The notes: generated from the letters alone by a model not told the origin. Counted from the stretch's first letter, positions 49,813 through 58,622 are shown. The stretch is DNA of 64,000 nucleotides from Rhizobium etli CFN 42 (GCF_000092045.1 NC_007764.1:124001-188000), one strand, 5' to 3'. Made by a program: numbers and translations.

Positions 49813-50721
49813 ATGAGCACCACACGAATTCTCGATGGCGGCATGAGCCGCGAATTGCTGCGGCTCGGCGCCGAATTGAAGCAGCCGGAATGGTCGGCGC
49901 TGGCGCTGATCAATTCGCCGGATATCGTCCGCGAGGTGCATAAGGAATTCATCGCCGCCGGCTCCGAGATCATTACGACGAACAGCTATGCGCTGGTGCC
50001 TTTCCATATCGGCGAGGACCGGTTTCGGAAGGAGGGTGCGGCGCTGATCCGTCTTGCCGGTCGCTTAGCACGCGAGGCGGCCGATTCTGTCACCGGTCGC
50101 AAGGTGCTGGTTGCCGGTTCGCTGCCGCCGATCTTCGGCTCCTACGAGCCGCAGAATTTTCGGCCTGAGCGGGTGCAGGATTATCTCAAGGTGCTGGTCG
50201 AAAACCTCGCCCCCTTCGTCGACATATGGCTCGGAGAGACGCTGAGTCTGATCGCCGAGGGCGAGGCCGTCCGCGAGGCGGTGGCGGCATCGGGAAAACC
50301 GTTCTGGATTTCCTTCACGCTGGCCGATGACAAAGCGGATATCGAAAGCGGCGAGCCGAAGCTTCGCTCCGGCGAAAGCGTCGAGGCGGCGGCGTCCTGG
50401 GCCGCGTCATCGGGCGCCGAAGCCTTCCTGTTCAATTGCAGCAAACCGGAAGTGATGGAGGCGGCCGTCGCGACGGCAGCAGCAGTATTCCGCAAGATGG
50501 ATGCCGGAATCGAAATCGGCGTCTATGCCAATGCCTTCGAGGGCGAACAGGGCGAGTCGGCTGCAAATGAAGGCCTGCACGAGACCCGCGACGATCTGAA
50601 TGATGACGCCTATTCGCGTTTTGCCTGCTCCTGGGCCGAGGCCGGCGCGACTATCATCGGCGGCTGCTGCGGCATCGGTGCTGCCCATATCCATCGTCTG
50701 GGCAAGACGCTTCGAAGCTGA
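49813..50721 (+). CDS. Homocysteine S-methyltransferase family protein (MmuM/BHMT-like)
   Basis: 302 residues of the zinc-dependent homocysteine S-methyltransferase barrel. It begins ILDGGMSRELLRLG, contains FNCSKPE (first zinc Cys) and ends with the zinc pair in IIGGCCGIGAAHI. The family transfers a methyl group from S-methylmethionine, or in BHMT from glycine betaine, to homocysteine to form methionine. Which donor is used is not decided by the motifs. It is at the 3' end of the Lrp-controlled ABC operon, the way mmuM follows the S-methylmethionine permease mmuP in E. coli. That suggests the importer carries the methyl donor. GGAGATCTTTTC precedes ATG 49813. Confidence 0.88.
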   Translation: MSTTRILDGGMSRELLRLGAELKQPEWSALALINSPDIVREVHKEFIAAGSEIITTNSYALVPFHIGEDRFRKEGAALIRLAGRLAREAADSVTGRKVLVAGSLPPIFGSYEPQNFRPERVQDYLKVLVENLAPFVDIWLGETLSLIAEGEAVREAVAASGKPFWISFTLADDKADIESGEPKLRSGESVEAAASWAASSGAEAFLFNCSKPEVMEAAVATAAAVFRKMDAGIEIGVYANAFEGEQGESAANEGLHETRDDLNDDAYSRFACSWAEAGATIIGGCCGIGAAHIHRLGKTLRS

Positions 50722-50812
50722 GGTTGAAGCTTGATCGTCCGAGAGGGAACTGCCGGCGCTCACGCAGCGGTTGGGTTCTTTCTGTGGCCTCGCCTGCGGG
50801 CGACGAAACCAA

Positions 50813-51247
50813 TTACTCCGCCTTCGGCGCCGTCTTCTGAAGCTCGAGCAGCAGCTCGATCAGTTTCGGTGCCATCACCCGGATTTCCGACAAGTGGACG
50901 GCGCTCAGCCTCGTCAGAAGCTCGTCGGCCTTGTCGGTCAGCAGCAGCGTCTGACGGCGCCTGTCGGTTGGGTCGGCATGGCGTTCGACCAGCCCGGCAT
51001 CCGAAAGCCGTCCGACGAGCTCGGTTGCCGTATGCGGCGCGATGATCAGCCGCTCGGCCAGCATGCCGATAGTCATCGCTTCGCCGCGTTGTCCCTTGAT
51101 CGCCAGCAGCGCCTGATGCTGCTGGACGGGCAGTCCTTCCGACTGGGCGGCTGAGGCGCTGAAGTCCATGAACTGGCGAAGCGCGAACCTAAGGTCGGCG
51201 AGCGCCTCATAATCCTCCTGTCTCAGCGGCGGCAGGGTTTTCTTCAC
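50813..51247 (-). CDS. MarR family transcriptional regulator
   Basis: 144 residues with the winged HTH of the family: LPVQQHQALLAIKGQRGEAMTIGMLAERLIIAPHTATELVGRLSDAGLVERHADPTDRRRQTLLLTDKADELL, where the DxRRR wing is plain. Long helices on either side form the dimer interface. It is divergent from the ClC transporter; the shared promoter holds a 21-bp perfect palindrome at 51389-51409, the most likely operator. It is convergent with the methyltransferase. No conserved Cys in the right place is visible, so an OhrR-type peroxide sensor is unlikely. Confidence 0.9.
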   Translation of the reverse strand: MKKTLPPLRQEDYEALADLRFALRQFMDFSASAAQSEGLPVQQHQALLAIKGQRGEAMTIGMLAERLIIAPHTATELVGRLSDAGLVERHADPTDRRRQTLLLTDKADELLTRLSAVHLSEIRVMAPKLIELLLELQKTAPKAE

Positions 51248-51388
51248 ACTCGTTCTCCTCTGCCGCTTGGTTCGCAGGAGGCGATCCTTGCGCGCACTAT
51301 TGCCGATCTCGAATAGATGGGCAGACGCAAGCCGGTCAAGTGAGGCACCCGGCGAGACATTTTCGCCTTCCCGTATTCGTCCATTGAT

Positions 51389-51409
51389 TTATATCGTACT
51401 ACGATATAA
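51389..51409. promoter_or_regulatory. Probable MarR operator, 21-bp perfect palindrome
   Basis: Perfect 10-bp arms TTATATCGTA and TACGATATAA flank a single central C. The site is 37 bases before the ClC start and 142 bases before the MarR start, so it overlaps the ClC promoter and could also act on marR. MarR dimers recognise palindromes of this size. Confidence 0.82.
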
Positions 51410-51445
51410 TGACGCTGCACAAACCGACCCGCTTTCGAGGCTTCC

Positions 51446-53260
51446 ATGGCGCAGCACCAACACAGCAACCGGCCGCACGATTTCACGGGCGGCCTTTCCC
51501 GGCGCGAGGCCGGAGACTTCACCACCGACAGACGGGTCCTCCTGCTTGTCGGGATGGCCGTCATCGTCGGCACCGCAGGCGCCTTTGCGGCCTGGTGTCT
51601 CGTCAGCCTGATCGCTCTGGTAACCAATGTCATCTGGTTCGGACAGATCGGCATTCAGCCGGCTTCCCTGGCCGCCGTGCCGCGCTCGCTATGGGTGGTA
51701 CTGGTGCCGCCGCTCGGCGGGCTCGTCATCGGCCTGATGGCCCGTTTCGGGTCGGAAAAAATTCGCGGCCACGGCATTCCCGAGGCGATCGAAGCGATCC
51801 TGATCGGCGGCAGCCGGATGTCGCCGAAGGTCGCGGTGCTGAAGCCGCTGTCATCGGCGATCTCGATCGGCACCGGCGGCCCGTTCGGCGCCGAGGGGCC
51901 GATCATCATGACCGGCGGAGCGATCGGCTCGCTGTTTGCGCAGTTCTTTCACATGAGTGCGACCGAGCGGAAAACGCTGCTCGTTGCGGGTGCCGCTGCC
52001 GGCATGACGGCGATCTTCGGCTCGCCGATCGCCGCCGTCATGCTGGCGGTCGAACTGCTGCTATTCGAATGGAAACCGCGCAGCTTCATTCCCGTCGCGG
52101 TCGCCGCCTGCGTGTCAATCTGCTGGCGCCCGCTGCTCTTCGGCGTTGGCCCGCTGTTCCCGACCCATTTCCAGGTGACCCTGCCCTGGTGGGGGATTTT
52201 CGCCTGTGCGGCGATGGGCATCATATCGGGGCTGCAATCAGGATTGCTGACGACGCTGCTCTACCGGATCGAGGATCTGTTCGAGGCGCTCCCGATCCAC
52301 TGGATGTGGTGGCCGATGCTCGGCGGTCTCGTCATCGGCCTCGGCGGCCTGATCGAACCGCGAGCGATGGGCGTCGGCTATGACATCATCGACGGCCTGC
52401 TCAACAACCGGCTATTGGCGCCGGCAGTTCTGTCGATCCTGCTGGTGAAGACCATCATCTGGCTGTTTGCCCTTTCGTCGGGCACCTCCGGTGGCGTGCT
52501 CGCTCCGCTTCTCATCTTCGGCGGCGCTCTCGGATGGCTGGTCGGCATCGTCATGCCTGGCAATGATCCCGGCTTCTGGGCGCTGCTCGGAATGGCGGCG
52601 ATGATGGGCGGAACCATGCGCGCGCCGCTCACCGGCACCTTCTTTGCGATGGAGATTACCGGCGACGTCAGCACGCTGGTTCCCCTGCTCGCCGCAACGG
52701 TGGTCGCCTATGCCGTCACGGTTCTTCTCTTGCGCCGCTCGATCCTCACCGAGAAGATCGCGCGTCGCGGCCAGCACATCACCCGCGAATATGGTGTCGA
52801 TCCGTTCGAGCTCTCCCGGGCAAGGGAGATCATGATCAGCGAGGTCGACACACTTCCCGTTACCATGACGGTCGGGGAAGCATGCGATTTCTTCGCCTCA
52901 CGGCCGAAGACCCGCCGGATCTATCCGGTCGTCGATGCGGCAGGCAAGTTGACTGGCATCGTATCGAGGGCGGATATCCTGCTCTGGCAGGGAAAACCTG
53001 ATATCGCGGCCCACACGCTTGGTGAAACCGTCACAGATGATTCCGTTCCCGTCGGGCATCCTGACGATACTGTCGCCTTCATTGCCGATTTGATGCTGTC
53101 GACGGACAATGGGCGTATTCCGATCGTCAATCCGGCATCGGGCAGACTGTGCGGCTTGATCGCGCGCAAGGATCTGCTGCGGCTGCGCAGTTCCCTGAGG
53201 TCCGCAGAACTGGACCGTCGGCCTTACCTCGCCGCAGGGCCCAGGAGCAGGTTGCAGTAG
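51446..53260 (+). CDS. ClC family chloride channel/transporter with C-terminal CBS pair
   Basis: 604 residues. Residues about 30-440 are the ClC membrane domain, with anion-pore motifs GHGIPEA, GTGGPFGAEGPII (gating Glu present) and GTSGGVLAPLLIFGGALG. Residues about 450-585 are two CBS domains (MTVGEACDFFASRPKTRRIYPVVDAAGKLTGIVSRADIL and the second repeat). By alignment from memory with E. coli ClC, the first Glu of its EE pair is kept, but the intracellular proton Glu (second E) is Leu here (AVELLLFEW). The protein is therefore either channel-like or uses another proton path. It is divergent from MarR and presumably de-repressed by that regulator's ligand. Confidence 0.9.
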   Translation: MAQHQHSNRPHDFTGGLSRREAGDFTTDRRVLLLVGMAVIVGTAGAFAAWCLVSLIALVTNVIWFGQIGIQPASLAAVPRSLWVVLVPPLGGLVIGLMARFGSEKIRGHGIPEAIEAILIGGSRMSPKVAVLKPLSSAISIGTGGPFGAEGPIIMTGGAIGSLFAQFFHMSATERKTLLVAGAAAGMTAIFGSPIAAVMLAVELLLFEWKPRSFIPVAVAACVSICWRPLLFGVGPLFPTHFQVTLPWWGIFACAAMGIISGLQSGLLTTLLYRIEDLFEALPIHWMWWPMLGGLVIGLGGLIEPRAMGVGYDIIDGLLNNRLLAPAVLSILLVKTIIWLFALSSGTSGGVLAPLLIFGGALGWLVGIVMPGNDPGFWALLGMAAMMGGTMRAPLTGTFFAMEITGDVSTLVPLLAATVVAYAVTVLLLRRSILTEKIARRGQHITREYGVDPFELSRAREIMISEVDTLPVTMTVGEACDFFASRPKTRRIYPVVDAAGKLTGIVSRADILLWQGKPDIAAHTLGETVTDDSVPVGHPDDTVAFIADLMLSTDNGRIPIVNPASGRLCGLIARKDLLRLRSSLRSAELDRRPYLAAGPRSRLQ

Positions 53261-53342
53261 CGCGGCTTCTCCGCATCGCTGCCGCAACTGCCGCGCGTCG
53301 CATGATCAGGTCCCATGCGGCGCGCGCTTGCGTCTGCGGCCC

Positions 53343-54113
53343 TCAATGCAGCCCAAACAGGTTCAGCAGCTGTTCGCGATAGCGGACGAATTCCGGCGCG
53401 CTGCGGTCGCGCGGGCGCGGCAGATCGATGTCGATCAGGCGCGGCTCGGCGCCCTTTTCCCGCGGCAGAATGAGGATCCGGTCGGCGAGATAGATCGCCT
53501 CCTCGAGATCGTGCGTGACGAGAATGGTCGTCACATCCTCGTCGCGCCAGATCCGCGCGAGCTCCTGCTGCATGCCGATCTTAGTCATCGCGTCGAGCGC
53601 GCCGAGCGGTTCGTCGAGCAGCAGGATTTCCGGCTGCACGGCAAGCGCCCGGGCGATGCCGACGCGCTGTGCCATGCCGCCGGACAGTTGCCGGGGATAG
53701 GCCGCCTCGAACTGCTTCAGGCCGACGAGCTTAACGTAATGGCGCGCACGCGCCCTCGCCTGCTCGCGGGTCAGACCTCTCGTTTCCAGCCCGAAAGCGA
53801 CGTTGCCGAGGACGTCAAGCCAGGGAAGAAGGCGCGGCTCCTGGAAGATGACGGCGCGTTCCGCGCCGACGCCGCGGATCGCCTTGCCGTCGACCAGCAC
53901 CTCGCCGGTATCGGACTCCTCCAGGCCGGCCAGAACCCGAAGCAGGGTCGTCTTTCCCGAACCGCTGGCGCCGACGATCGCGAGGCTTTCGCCGGAGCGG
54001 ATGTGAAGGTTGATATCTTTCAAAACCTGCAGATGGCTGCCGTTCAGCTTGTAGGATTTGGAGAGGTGACGGATCGTCACCTCTCCGCGGCGAATGTCCT
54101 GGGCGAGGCTCAT
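53343..54113 (-). CDS. Sulfonate/nitrate-type ABC transporter ATP-binding protein (SsuB-like)
   Basis: 256 residues. Walker A is GASGSGKTT, the Q-loop VIFQEPRLLPWLDVLGNVAFGLE, the signature LSGGMAQRVGIARAL, Walker B ILLLDEPLGALDAMTKIGM and the switch VTHDLEEAIYLADRILILP. The EPRLLPW motif is characteristic of the SsuB/TauB/NrtD group. It completes the importer with the permease at 55145 and binding protein at 54123, all leftward in one operon with the monooxygenase at 56007. It begins nine bases after the binding protein gene and is convergent with the ClC gene. Confidence 0.92.
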   Translation of the reverse strand: MSLAQDIRRGEVTIRHLSKSYKLNGSHLQVLKDINLHIRSGESLAIVGASGSGKTTLLRVLAGLEESDTGEVLVDGKAIRGVGAERAVIFQEPRLLPWLDVLGNVAFGLETRGLTREQARARARHYVKLVGLKQFEAAYPRQLSGGMAQRVGIARALAVQPEILLLDEPLGALDAMTKIGMQQELARIWRDEDVTTILVTHDLEEAIYLADRILILPREKGAEPRLIDIDLPRPRDRSAPEFVRYREQLLNLFGLH

Positions 54114-54122
54114 TGCAGTTCC

Positions 54123-55106
54123 TCAGTTGCTTGCCGGCTTGGTATCGGCCGTATAGATGATGTCCTTGGCCGCCAGCTGCCCCTGCTTGAGCTTGCCTTC
54201 GCGAACCAAAACGTCGATCCAGAACTGGATGTCACGCTCGACCGGCAGGCCGCCGGCGCGGACGCCGTAGCCGCGGAAATACTGCGCGATATCAGGGTTC
54301 TCGCCGCGTTCGCTGAGCGCCTTTGCCAGGATCTTCTTGGTTTCCTCCGGATGTTCGCGGGCATAATCGAGCGCACGGGCCGACTGCGCGACAAAGATCT
54401 TCGCAGCCTCGGGATGCTGCTGAATGAAATCGCGGCGCAGGACCACGAAGCCGCCGGCGATGTCGCCGAGAACGTCGGTATCGTCGAAGACCGCGCGCAG
54501 GCCCCCATTCTTCAGCGCCGCACCCTCGAAGGTAGTCTGCCAGTAGCCGAAAGCGGCGATATCAACCTGCTTGGAGCGCAGCACCTGCTCGAGCTGCGGC
54601 CCGGGAACGACGACCTGGTTGGCGGAGTCGCTCGGCAGGCCGACCGAATGCAGGGCTTCACGGATGGTGTAATCGAGATGGGCGCCGAGCGTATTGACGG
54701 CGATACTCTTGCCGACAATGTCCTTGATCGTTTTGATCGGACTGTCTTCCAGCACGTAGAAAGTCGACTGCACCTCGTCATTGATGCCGTTCGATGGGTA
54801 GGCGGCGACGAAATCATTGCCGCCGATGATCGAATTCAAGACGGCTGAGGTGGCGGCGCTGCCAATCTCGACGTCCCCGGACGCAAGAGCGATGAGAGAG
54901 GCCGGGCCACCCTGGGCATAGCCGACATTCTCAAACGTGATGCCGGTGTCCTTGAAATAGCCGAGCGCGTCGGCGAGTTCATGGGCGGCAAGACCGCCTT
55001 GGCTCGCGAGGTAGCGCAGTTTCACCGTGTCGGTGGCGGCGGCCGGCGTGGCAAGACCGAGCGCGATCACGGCCGGCAGGAGAAGGTTGCGGGGATGGAA
55101 GGTCAT
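54123..55106 (-). CDS. Aliphatic sulfonate-type substrate-binding protein (SsuA-like)
   Basis: 327 residues. A Sec signal spans residues 1-24 (LLLPAVIALGLATPAAA). The mature part shows the SsuA/TauA-type type II binding fold: VKLRYLASQGGLAAHELADALGYFKDTGITFENV, ASGDVEIGSAATSAVLNSIIGGNDFV, IKTIKDIVGKSIAVNTLGAHLDYTIREAL, and a late AAKIFVAQSARALDYAREHPEETKKIL. AAAGGACTTTCC precedes ATG 55106. This family binds alkanesulfonates, taurine or similar; the exact ligand is unknown. The adjacent NtaA/DszA-type monooxygenase suggests an organosulfur or aminopolycarboxylate compound. Confidence 0.9.
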   Translation of the reverse strand: MTFHPRNLLLPAVIALGLATPAAATDTVKLRYLASQGGLAAHELADALGYFKDTGITFENVGYAQGGPASLIALASGDVEIGSAATSAVLNSIIGGNDFVAAYPSNGINDEVQSTFYVLEDSPIKTIKDIVGKSIAVNTLGAHLDYTIREALHSVGLPSDSANQVVVPGPQLEQVLRSKQVDIAAFGYWQTTFEGAALKNGGLRAVFDDTDVLGDIAGGFVVLRRDFIQQHPEAAKIFVAQSARALDYAREHPEETKKILAKALSERGENPDIAQYFRGYGVRAGGLPVERDIQFWIDVLVREGKLKQGQLAAKDIIYTADTKPASN

Positions 55107-55144
55107 GGAAAGTCCTTTCGGAAGGGGAAAATCTAAGGAAGAGA

Positions 55145-55996
55145 TCAGGCGTTCGGCTGCGACCAGCGGCAGAGGCGGCGCTGCAGGAGAACGAGCAGGG
55201 CATTGGCGGCAAGCCCGAGGAAGGCGAGCAGCAGGATCGCCGCGAACATCAGCGGGATCTGGAAATTGTACTGGGCGTTCATCACCTGGAAGCCGATGCC
55301 CTTGTTGGCGCCGATCATCTCGGCAGCGATCAGCAGCAGAAGCGCAGTCGTCGCAGAAAGACGCAGGCCGACGAAGATCGCCGGGACGGATGCCGGCAGG
55401 ATGACGCGGCTGAAGACGGTCAGCGGCCCGGCGCCATAGGTGCGCGCCATCTCGATGAGCTTCTTGTCCACTTCCTTGACGCCGCCGATGGTGGAGAGCA
55501 GCACCGGAAACAGAGTCGCCCAGAAGATGACGAAGATCTTGGAGGTTTCACCGAGCCCGAGCAGGAGGATGAAGACCGGATAGAGCGCCAGCGCCGAGGT
55601 CTGCCGGAAGAGCTGCAGGATCGGGTCGAGCGCCTGTTCGACCAAGCGAAACTGGCCCATGAACAGGCCGAGCGGAATGCCGACAACGACGGCAAAGGCA
55701 AAGGCGGTTCCGGATCGCTGCAGGCTGATGGCTATGTCATCGAGCAGCGCGCCATTGGCAAGATTGGTCCACAGAGCCGACAGGATCACGTTCAAGGGCG
55801 GGAAGACGGCGGGATTGATCCAGCCTCTGGTGCTCGACACCTGCCAGAGCACGAGGAAGCTGATGAGCAGACCGTAGCGCGGCAGAAACGCCGCGAGCAC
55901 TCCGCGCATATGGGAGGCCAGAGGGGAACTATTGCTTTTGCTGCTTTTCAGCCGGCCGAAGCTTCTCGGGAGAGCTTGATTGATTTCGTAGGCCAT
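55145..55996 (-). CDS. Sulfonate/nitrate-type ABC transporter permease (SsuC-like)
   Basis: 283 residues. After a 35-residue hydrophilic N terminus come about six membrane helices (YGLLISFLVLWQVSSTRGWINPAVFP, AISLQRSGTAFAFAVVVGIPLGLFMG) and the EAA loop KLIEMARTYGAGPLTVFSRVILPASVPAIFVGLRLS, typical of SsuC/TauC. ATG 55996 is supported by GAGGAGAAACCC; the longer open frame runs into the monooxygenase gene and has no membrane-protein character. It lies 11 bases behind the monooxygenase gene, so the whole set is one operon. Confidence 0.91.
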   Translation of the reverse strand: MAYEINQALPRSFGRLKSSKSNSSPLASHMRGVLAAFLPRYGLLISFLVLWQVSSTRGWINPAVFPPLNVILSALWTNLANGALLDDIAISLQRSGTAFAFAVVVGIPLGLFMGQFRLVEQALDPILQLFRQTSALALYPVFILLLGLGETSKIFVIFWATLFPVLLSTIGGVKEVDKKLIEMARTYGAGPLTVFSRVILPASVPAIFVGLRLSATTALLLLIAAEMIGANKGIGFQVMNAQYNFQIPLMFAAILLLAFLGLAANALLVLLQRRLCRWSQPNA

Positions 55997-56006
55997 GGGT
56001 TTCTCC

Positions 56007-57359
56007 TCACTCCGCTGCCTCAAGGACGGCGCGTCCGGCAGCCCAACGGTTTGTCGGGAAAGGCAGGCCGAGGTTTTCCCGAAGCGTCCTGCCTTCATAG
56101 ACCGTGCGGAACAGGCCGCGACGCTGGAGTTCCGGGATAACGAGGTCGACGAAGTCGTCGAGCGCCGTCGGCAGCCAGGGCGGCAAAATGTTGAAGCCGT
56201 CGGCCGCTTCGTTTTCGAACCATGTCTGCAGCGTATCGGCGATCCGCTCTGCCGTGCCGACAATGGTGTAGTGCCCGCGGGCCGATGCGATCCACTGGTA
56301 GAGCTGGCGGATGGTGAAGTTGTTTTCGTCTGCGATCTGGCGGATGAGGGCCTGGCGGCTCTTCATGCCTTCGGTCGGCGGTGCAGGCGGAAGAGGCCCG
56401 TCGAGATCGTAACCGTGCAAGTCGAGCGTGCCGCCGGTGAGACCGTTGAGCAGGCCGATCCCGTCTTCTTCAAGGATGAGCGAGGTCAGGCGGTCATACT
56501 TCTCGCGTGCTTCCGCCTCGGTCCTGCCGACGAAGGCGGAGACGCCGGGCATGACCAGGATATGATCGGGATTACGGCCGAGGCCGCGGGCGCGCGCCTT
56601 GATGTCGCGGTAGAACTCCTGGGCGGTTTCGATATGCTGTTGGGCGGTGAAGATGACTTCGGCGGTTGCTGCGGCAAGTTCGCGGCCGTCCTCGGACTGT
56701 CCGGCCTGCACGATGACCGGATGGCCTTGCGGCGAGCGCGAGACGTTGAGCGGGCCGCGCACGCTGAAATGCTCGCCCCGGTGGTTGGTGTCGTGTAGCT
56801 TTGCCGGATCGAAGAAGACGCCTGTCTCCTTATCGCGGATGAACGCGTCATCCTCGAAGCTCTCCCAGAGTTTACGGACGACGTCGACATGCTCAGCGGC
56901 GCGGCGATATCGTTCGGCATGCGGCAGCTGCGTTTCACGGTTGAAGTTCTGCGCCGTGAGGTCACCCGTTGTGGTGACCACGTTCCAGCCGGCACGGCCG
57001 CCCGAGATCAGATCCAGCGAGGCGAACTTGCGGGCGGTTGTATAGGGCTCCTCATAGGTGGTCGATGAGGTCGCTATAAAGCCGAGATGCGTGGTGAGAG
57101 GCGCAAGAGCGGAGAACAAGGTGACGGGCTCGAAGCCGGCCACGCGGGCGTTGCCGCCTTCACGCGCTCCACCGAAACCGACGGCCAATCCATCGGCCAG
57201 AAAGTAGGCATCGAAGAGACCGCGTTCCGCCGTCAGGGCGAGTTGCTTGTGAAATTCGAAACTGGTCGCGCCGTCTACCGGCTGGTCGGGATGCCGCCAC
57301 GATGCAACATGCTGTCCGCCGCCGGGAAGAAATGCCCCAAGCCTGATTTTCCGCGTCAT
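56007..57359 (-). CDS. FMN-dependent monooxygenase, NtaA/SnaA/DszA family
   Basis: 450 residues of the luciferase-like superfamily, NtaA branch. The marks are KIRLGAFLPGGGQHVASWRHPD at the N terminus, GLFDAYFLADGLAV, GFIATSSTTYEEPYTTARKFASLDLISGGRAGWNVVTT, HRGEHFSVRGPLNVSRSPQGHPVIVQAGQSEDGRELAA, and a C-terminal ADGFNILPPWLPTALDDFVD. The branch includes nitrilotriacetate monooxygenase, DszA and sulfone/sulfonate enzymes, all needing reduced FMN from a partner reductase that is not adjacent here. It is promoter-proximal to the SsuABC-type importer, so it is the probable first enzyme for the imported compound. ATG 57359 follows GGAGAGGACGCAA. Confidence 0.9.
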   Translation of the reverse strand: MTRKIRLGAFLPGGGQHVASWRHPDQPVDGATSFEFHKQLALTAERGLFDAYFLADGLAVGFGGAREGGNARVAGFEPVTLFSALAPLTTHLGFIATSSTTYEEPYTTARKFASLDLISGGRAGWNVVTTTGDLTAQNFNRETQLPHAERYRRAAEHVDVVRKLWESFEDDAFIRDKETGVFFDPAKLHDTNHRGEHFSVRGPLNVSRSPQGHPVIVQAGQSEDGRELAAATAEVIFTAQQHIETAQEFYRDIKARARGLGRNPDHILVMPGVSAFVGRTEAEAREKYDRLTSLILEEDGIGLLNGLTGGTLDLHGYDLDGPLPPAPPTEGMKSRQALIRQIADENNFTIRQLYQWIASARGHYTIVGTAERIADTLQTWFENEAADGFNILPPWLPTALDDFVDLVIPELQRRGLFRTVYEGRTLRENLGLPFPTNRWAAGRAVLEAAE

Positions 57360-57679
57360 TTGCGTCCTCTCCGTTCACCGGCGACAGCCCGTCTTGCCGA
57401 GGTATCTGTCGCTGAGGACATCAGAATACGTACTCTATAAATTTAATAGAGAAACTTTATTCCGTAGTTTCGGGAGAAGGGTGAATAGATTTGCGGGATT
57501 GGACTGAATCTCGAAATCAACGTCGAAGCGCGCGACAAGACATAGCCCGTCCCGCGGCGGCTCTTCGATGTGCACGAGCAGAGACTAGCGCGAGTGTATT
57601 ATACTTAAGGAAGCATGTTGCTCGGCTCGAGTTCCCGCAGGAAGTGTCGCCGGCGATCAATTTGTGTCGTGTCTGAGTA
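57360..57679. other. Promoter region of the SsuABC-type operon, with inverted repeat
   Basis: About 320 bases with no supportable gene. An AT-rich inverted repeat CTCTAT-AAATTTA-ATAGAG (57433-57451) lies 74-92 bases upstream of the monooxygenase start. It is a plausible LysR/CysB-type or promoter element for the leftward operon. The remainder, up to the end of the IclR gene, shows nothing recognisable. Confidence 0.4.
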
Positions 57680-58465
57680 TCAGCCCCGCTTAGGCCGGGC
57701 CGGGGCATGCTCCAGGCCGGCGGCGGCCTTCTTCAGGCAATCGAGGTAGCGGACGCGGTTCGCGATACCGTCGTCGCGCGGGGTGACCAGGCAGAGCGTC
57801 GCGGCCGCATGGCCCTCCTCGCCCCGCACCGGCACGGCAAAACAATGGGTAAAGCTGTCGACGATGCTGTTGAACGTGAAGAGACCTTCTCGCTCGGCCT
57901 GGCGGACCTCAATGATGAAGCTTTGCGGATCGAGCCATTCGCCGTTCGGCAAACGAAAATCCTGCGATGGAATGAAGTTCAGGATTTCTTGATCCGACAG
58001 ATGCGCGACGAGCAGACGTCCGGAGGCTGTCCACGGGATTGGAACCGACTGGCCGATATCCGTCGAAATACGGAATGGCCGTGCGCCTTCGCGCATGCGA
58101 ACGACCGTATATTTGTTTCCGTCCAGCATGCAGAACTGCGCCGTCTCCCGTGTCTCGTCAGCGAGCTGTTCCAGCGCGGCCTCGCATTCGCGGGTGAAAT
58201 CGAAATGGTTTTCATAGGCAGCGCCGAGGAAATAGAGCTTGCGGCCGAGATAGACGCGCCCCTCGCCGCCTGTGAATTCGAGAATGCCATTGCTCAGCAG
58301 CAGGTTGACGAGCTCGTAAACCGATGAGCGCGGGGCGCCGATCTGCGCTGCGATTTCATTCGGCTTCAAAGCCTGCCGTTTCTGGCGCAGGAAATCGAGG
58401 ATTTCGAAGGCGCGGTCGAGCCCTCGGGCACGCTTGCCGATTGCTTCGACCTGAATTGCGTCCAT
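57680..58465 (-). CDS. IclR family transcriptional regulator
   Basis: 261 residues. The winged HTH is at about 12-70 (LDRAFEILDFLRQKRQALKPNEIAAQIGAPRSSVYELVNLLLSNGILE). The GAF-like effector domain follows (YENHFDFTRECEAALEQLADETRETAQFCMLDGNKYTVV, IPWTASGRLLVAHLSDQEI, SFTHCFAVPVRGEEGHAAATLCLV). IclR proteins repress or activate divergent catabolic genes; here the divergent unit is a CUT2 sugar importer. ATG 58465 gives normal IclR length, though its ribosome site is weak; ATG 58564 would add 33 residues without similarity. A palindromic sequence at 58623-58640 is a possible site. Confidence 0.88.
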   Translation of the reverse strand: MDAIQVEAIGKRARGLDRAFEILDFLRQKRQALKPNEIAAQIGAPRSSVYELVNLLLSNGILEFTGGEGRVYLGRKLYFLGAAYENHFDFTRECEAALEQLADETRETAQFCMLDGNKYTVVRMREGARPFRISTDIGQSVPIPWTASGRLLVAHLSDQEILNFIPSQDFRLPNGEWLDPQSFIIEVRQAEREGLFTFNSIVDSFTHCFAVPVRGEEGHAAATLCLVTPRDDGIANRVRYLDCLKKAAAGLEHAPARPKRG

Positions 58466-58622
58466 TGCTGTCGATCCCAATTTCTGTTCGGCCAAGCTTT
58501 TCAAACCCTCTGCCGCATCTGTCAACCGATCCTGCTGTTCGCGGCCTGCGAAAATTTTTTTCATCCCCCTTGCGAGGCATAAAAATCGGCATAAGATCGG
58601 CGCGTCCGGTATTTAGATCACA

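Noticed and set aside
49813..50721. Considered a SAM riboswitch or other RNA leader before the methyltransferase
   Set aside because: The 76-base gap to the previous permease is too short and shows no riboswitch-like stems.
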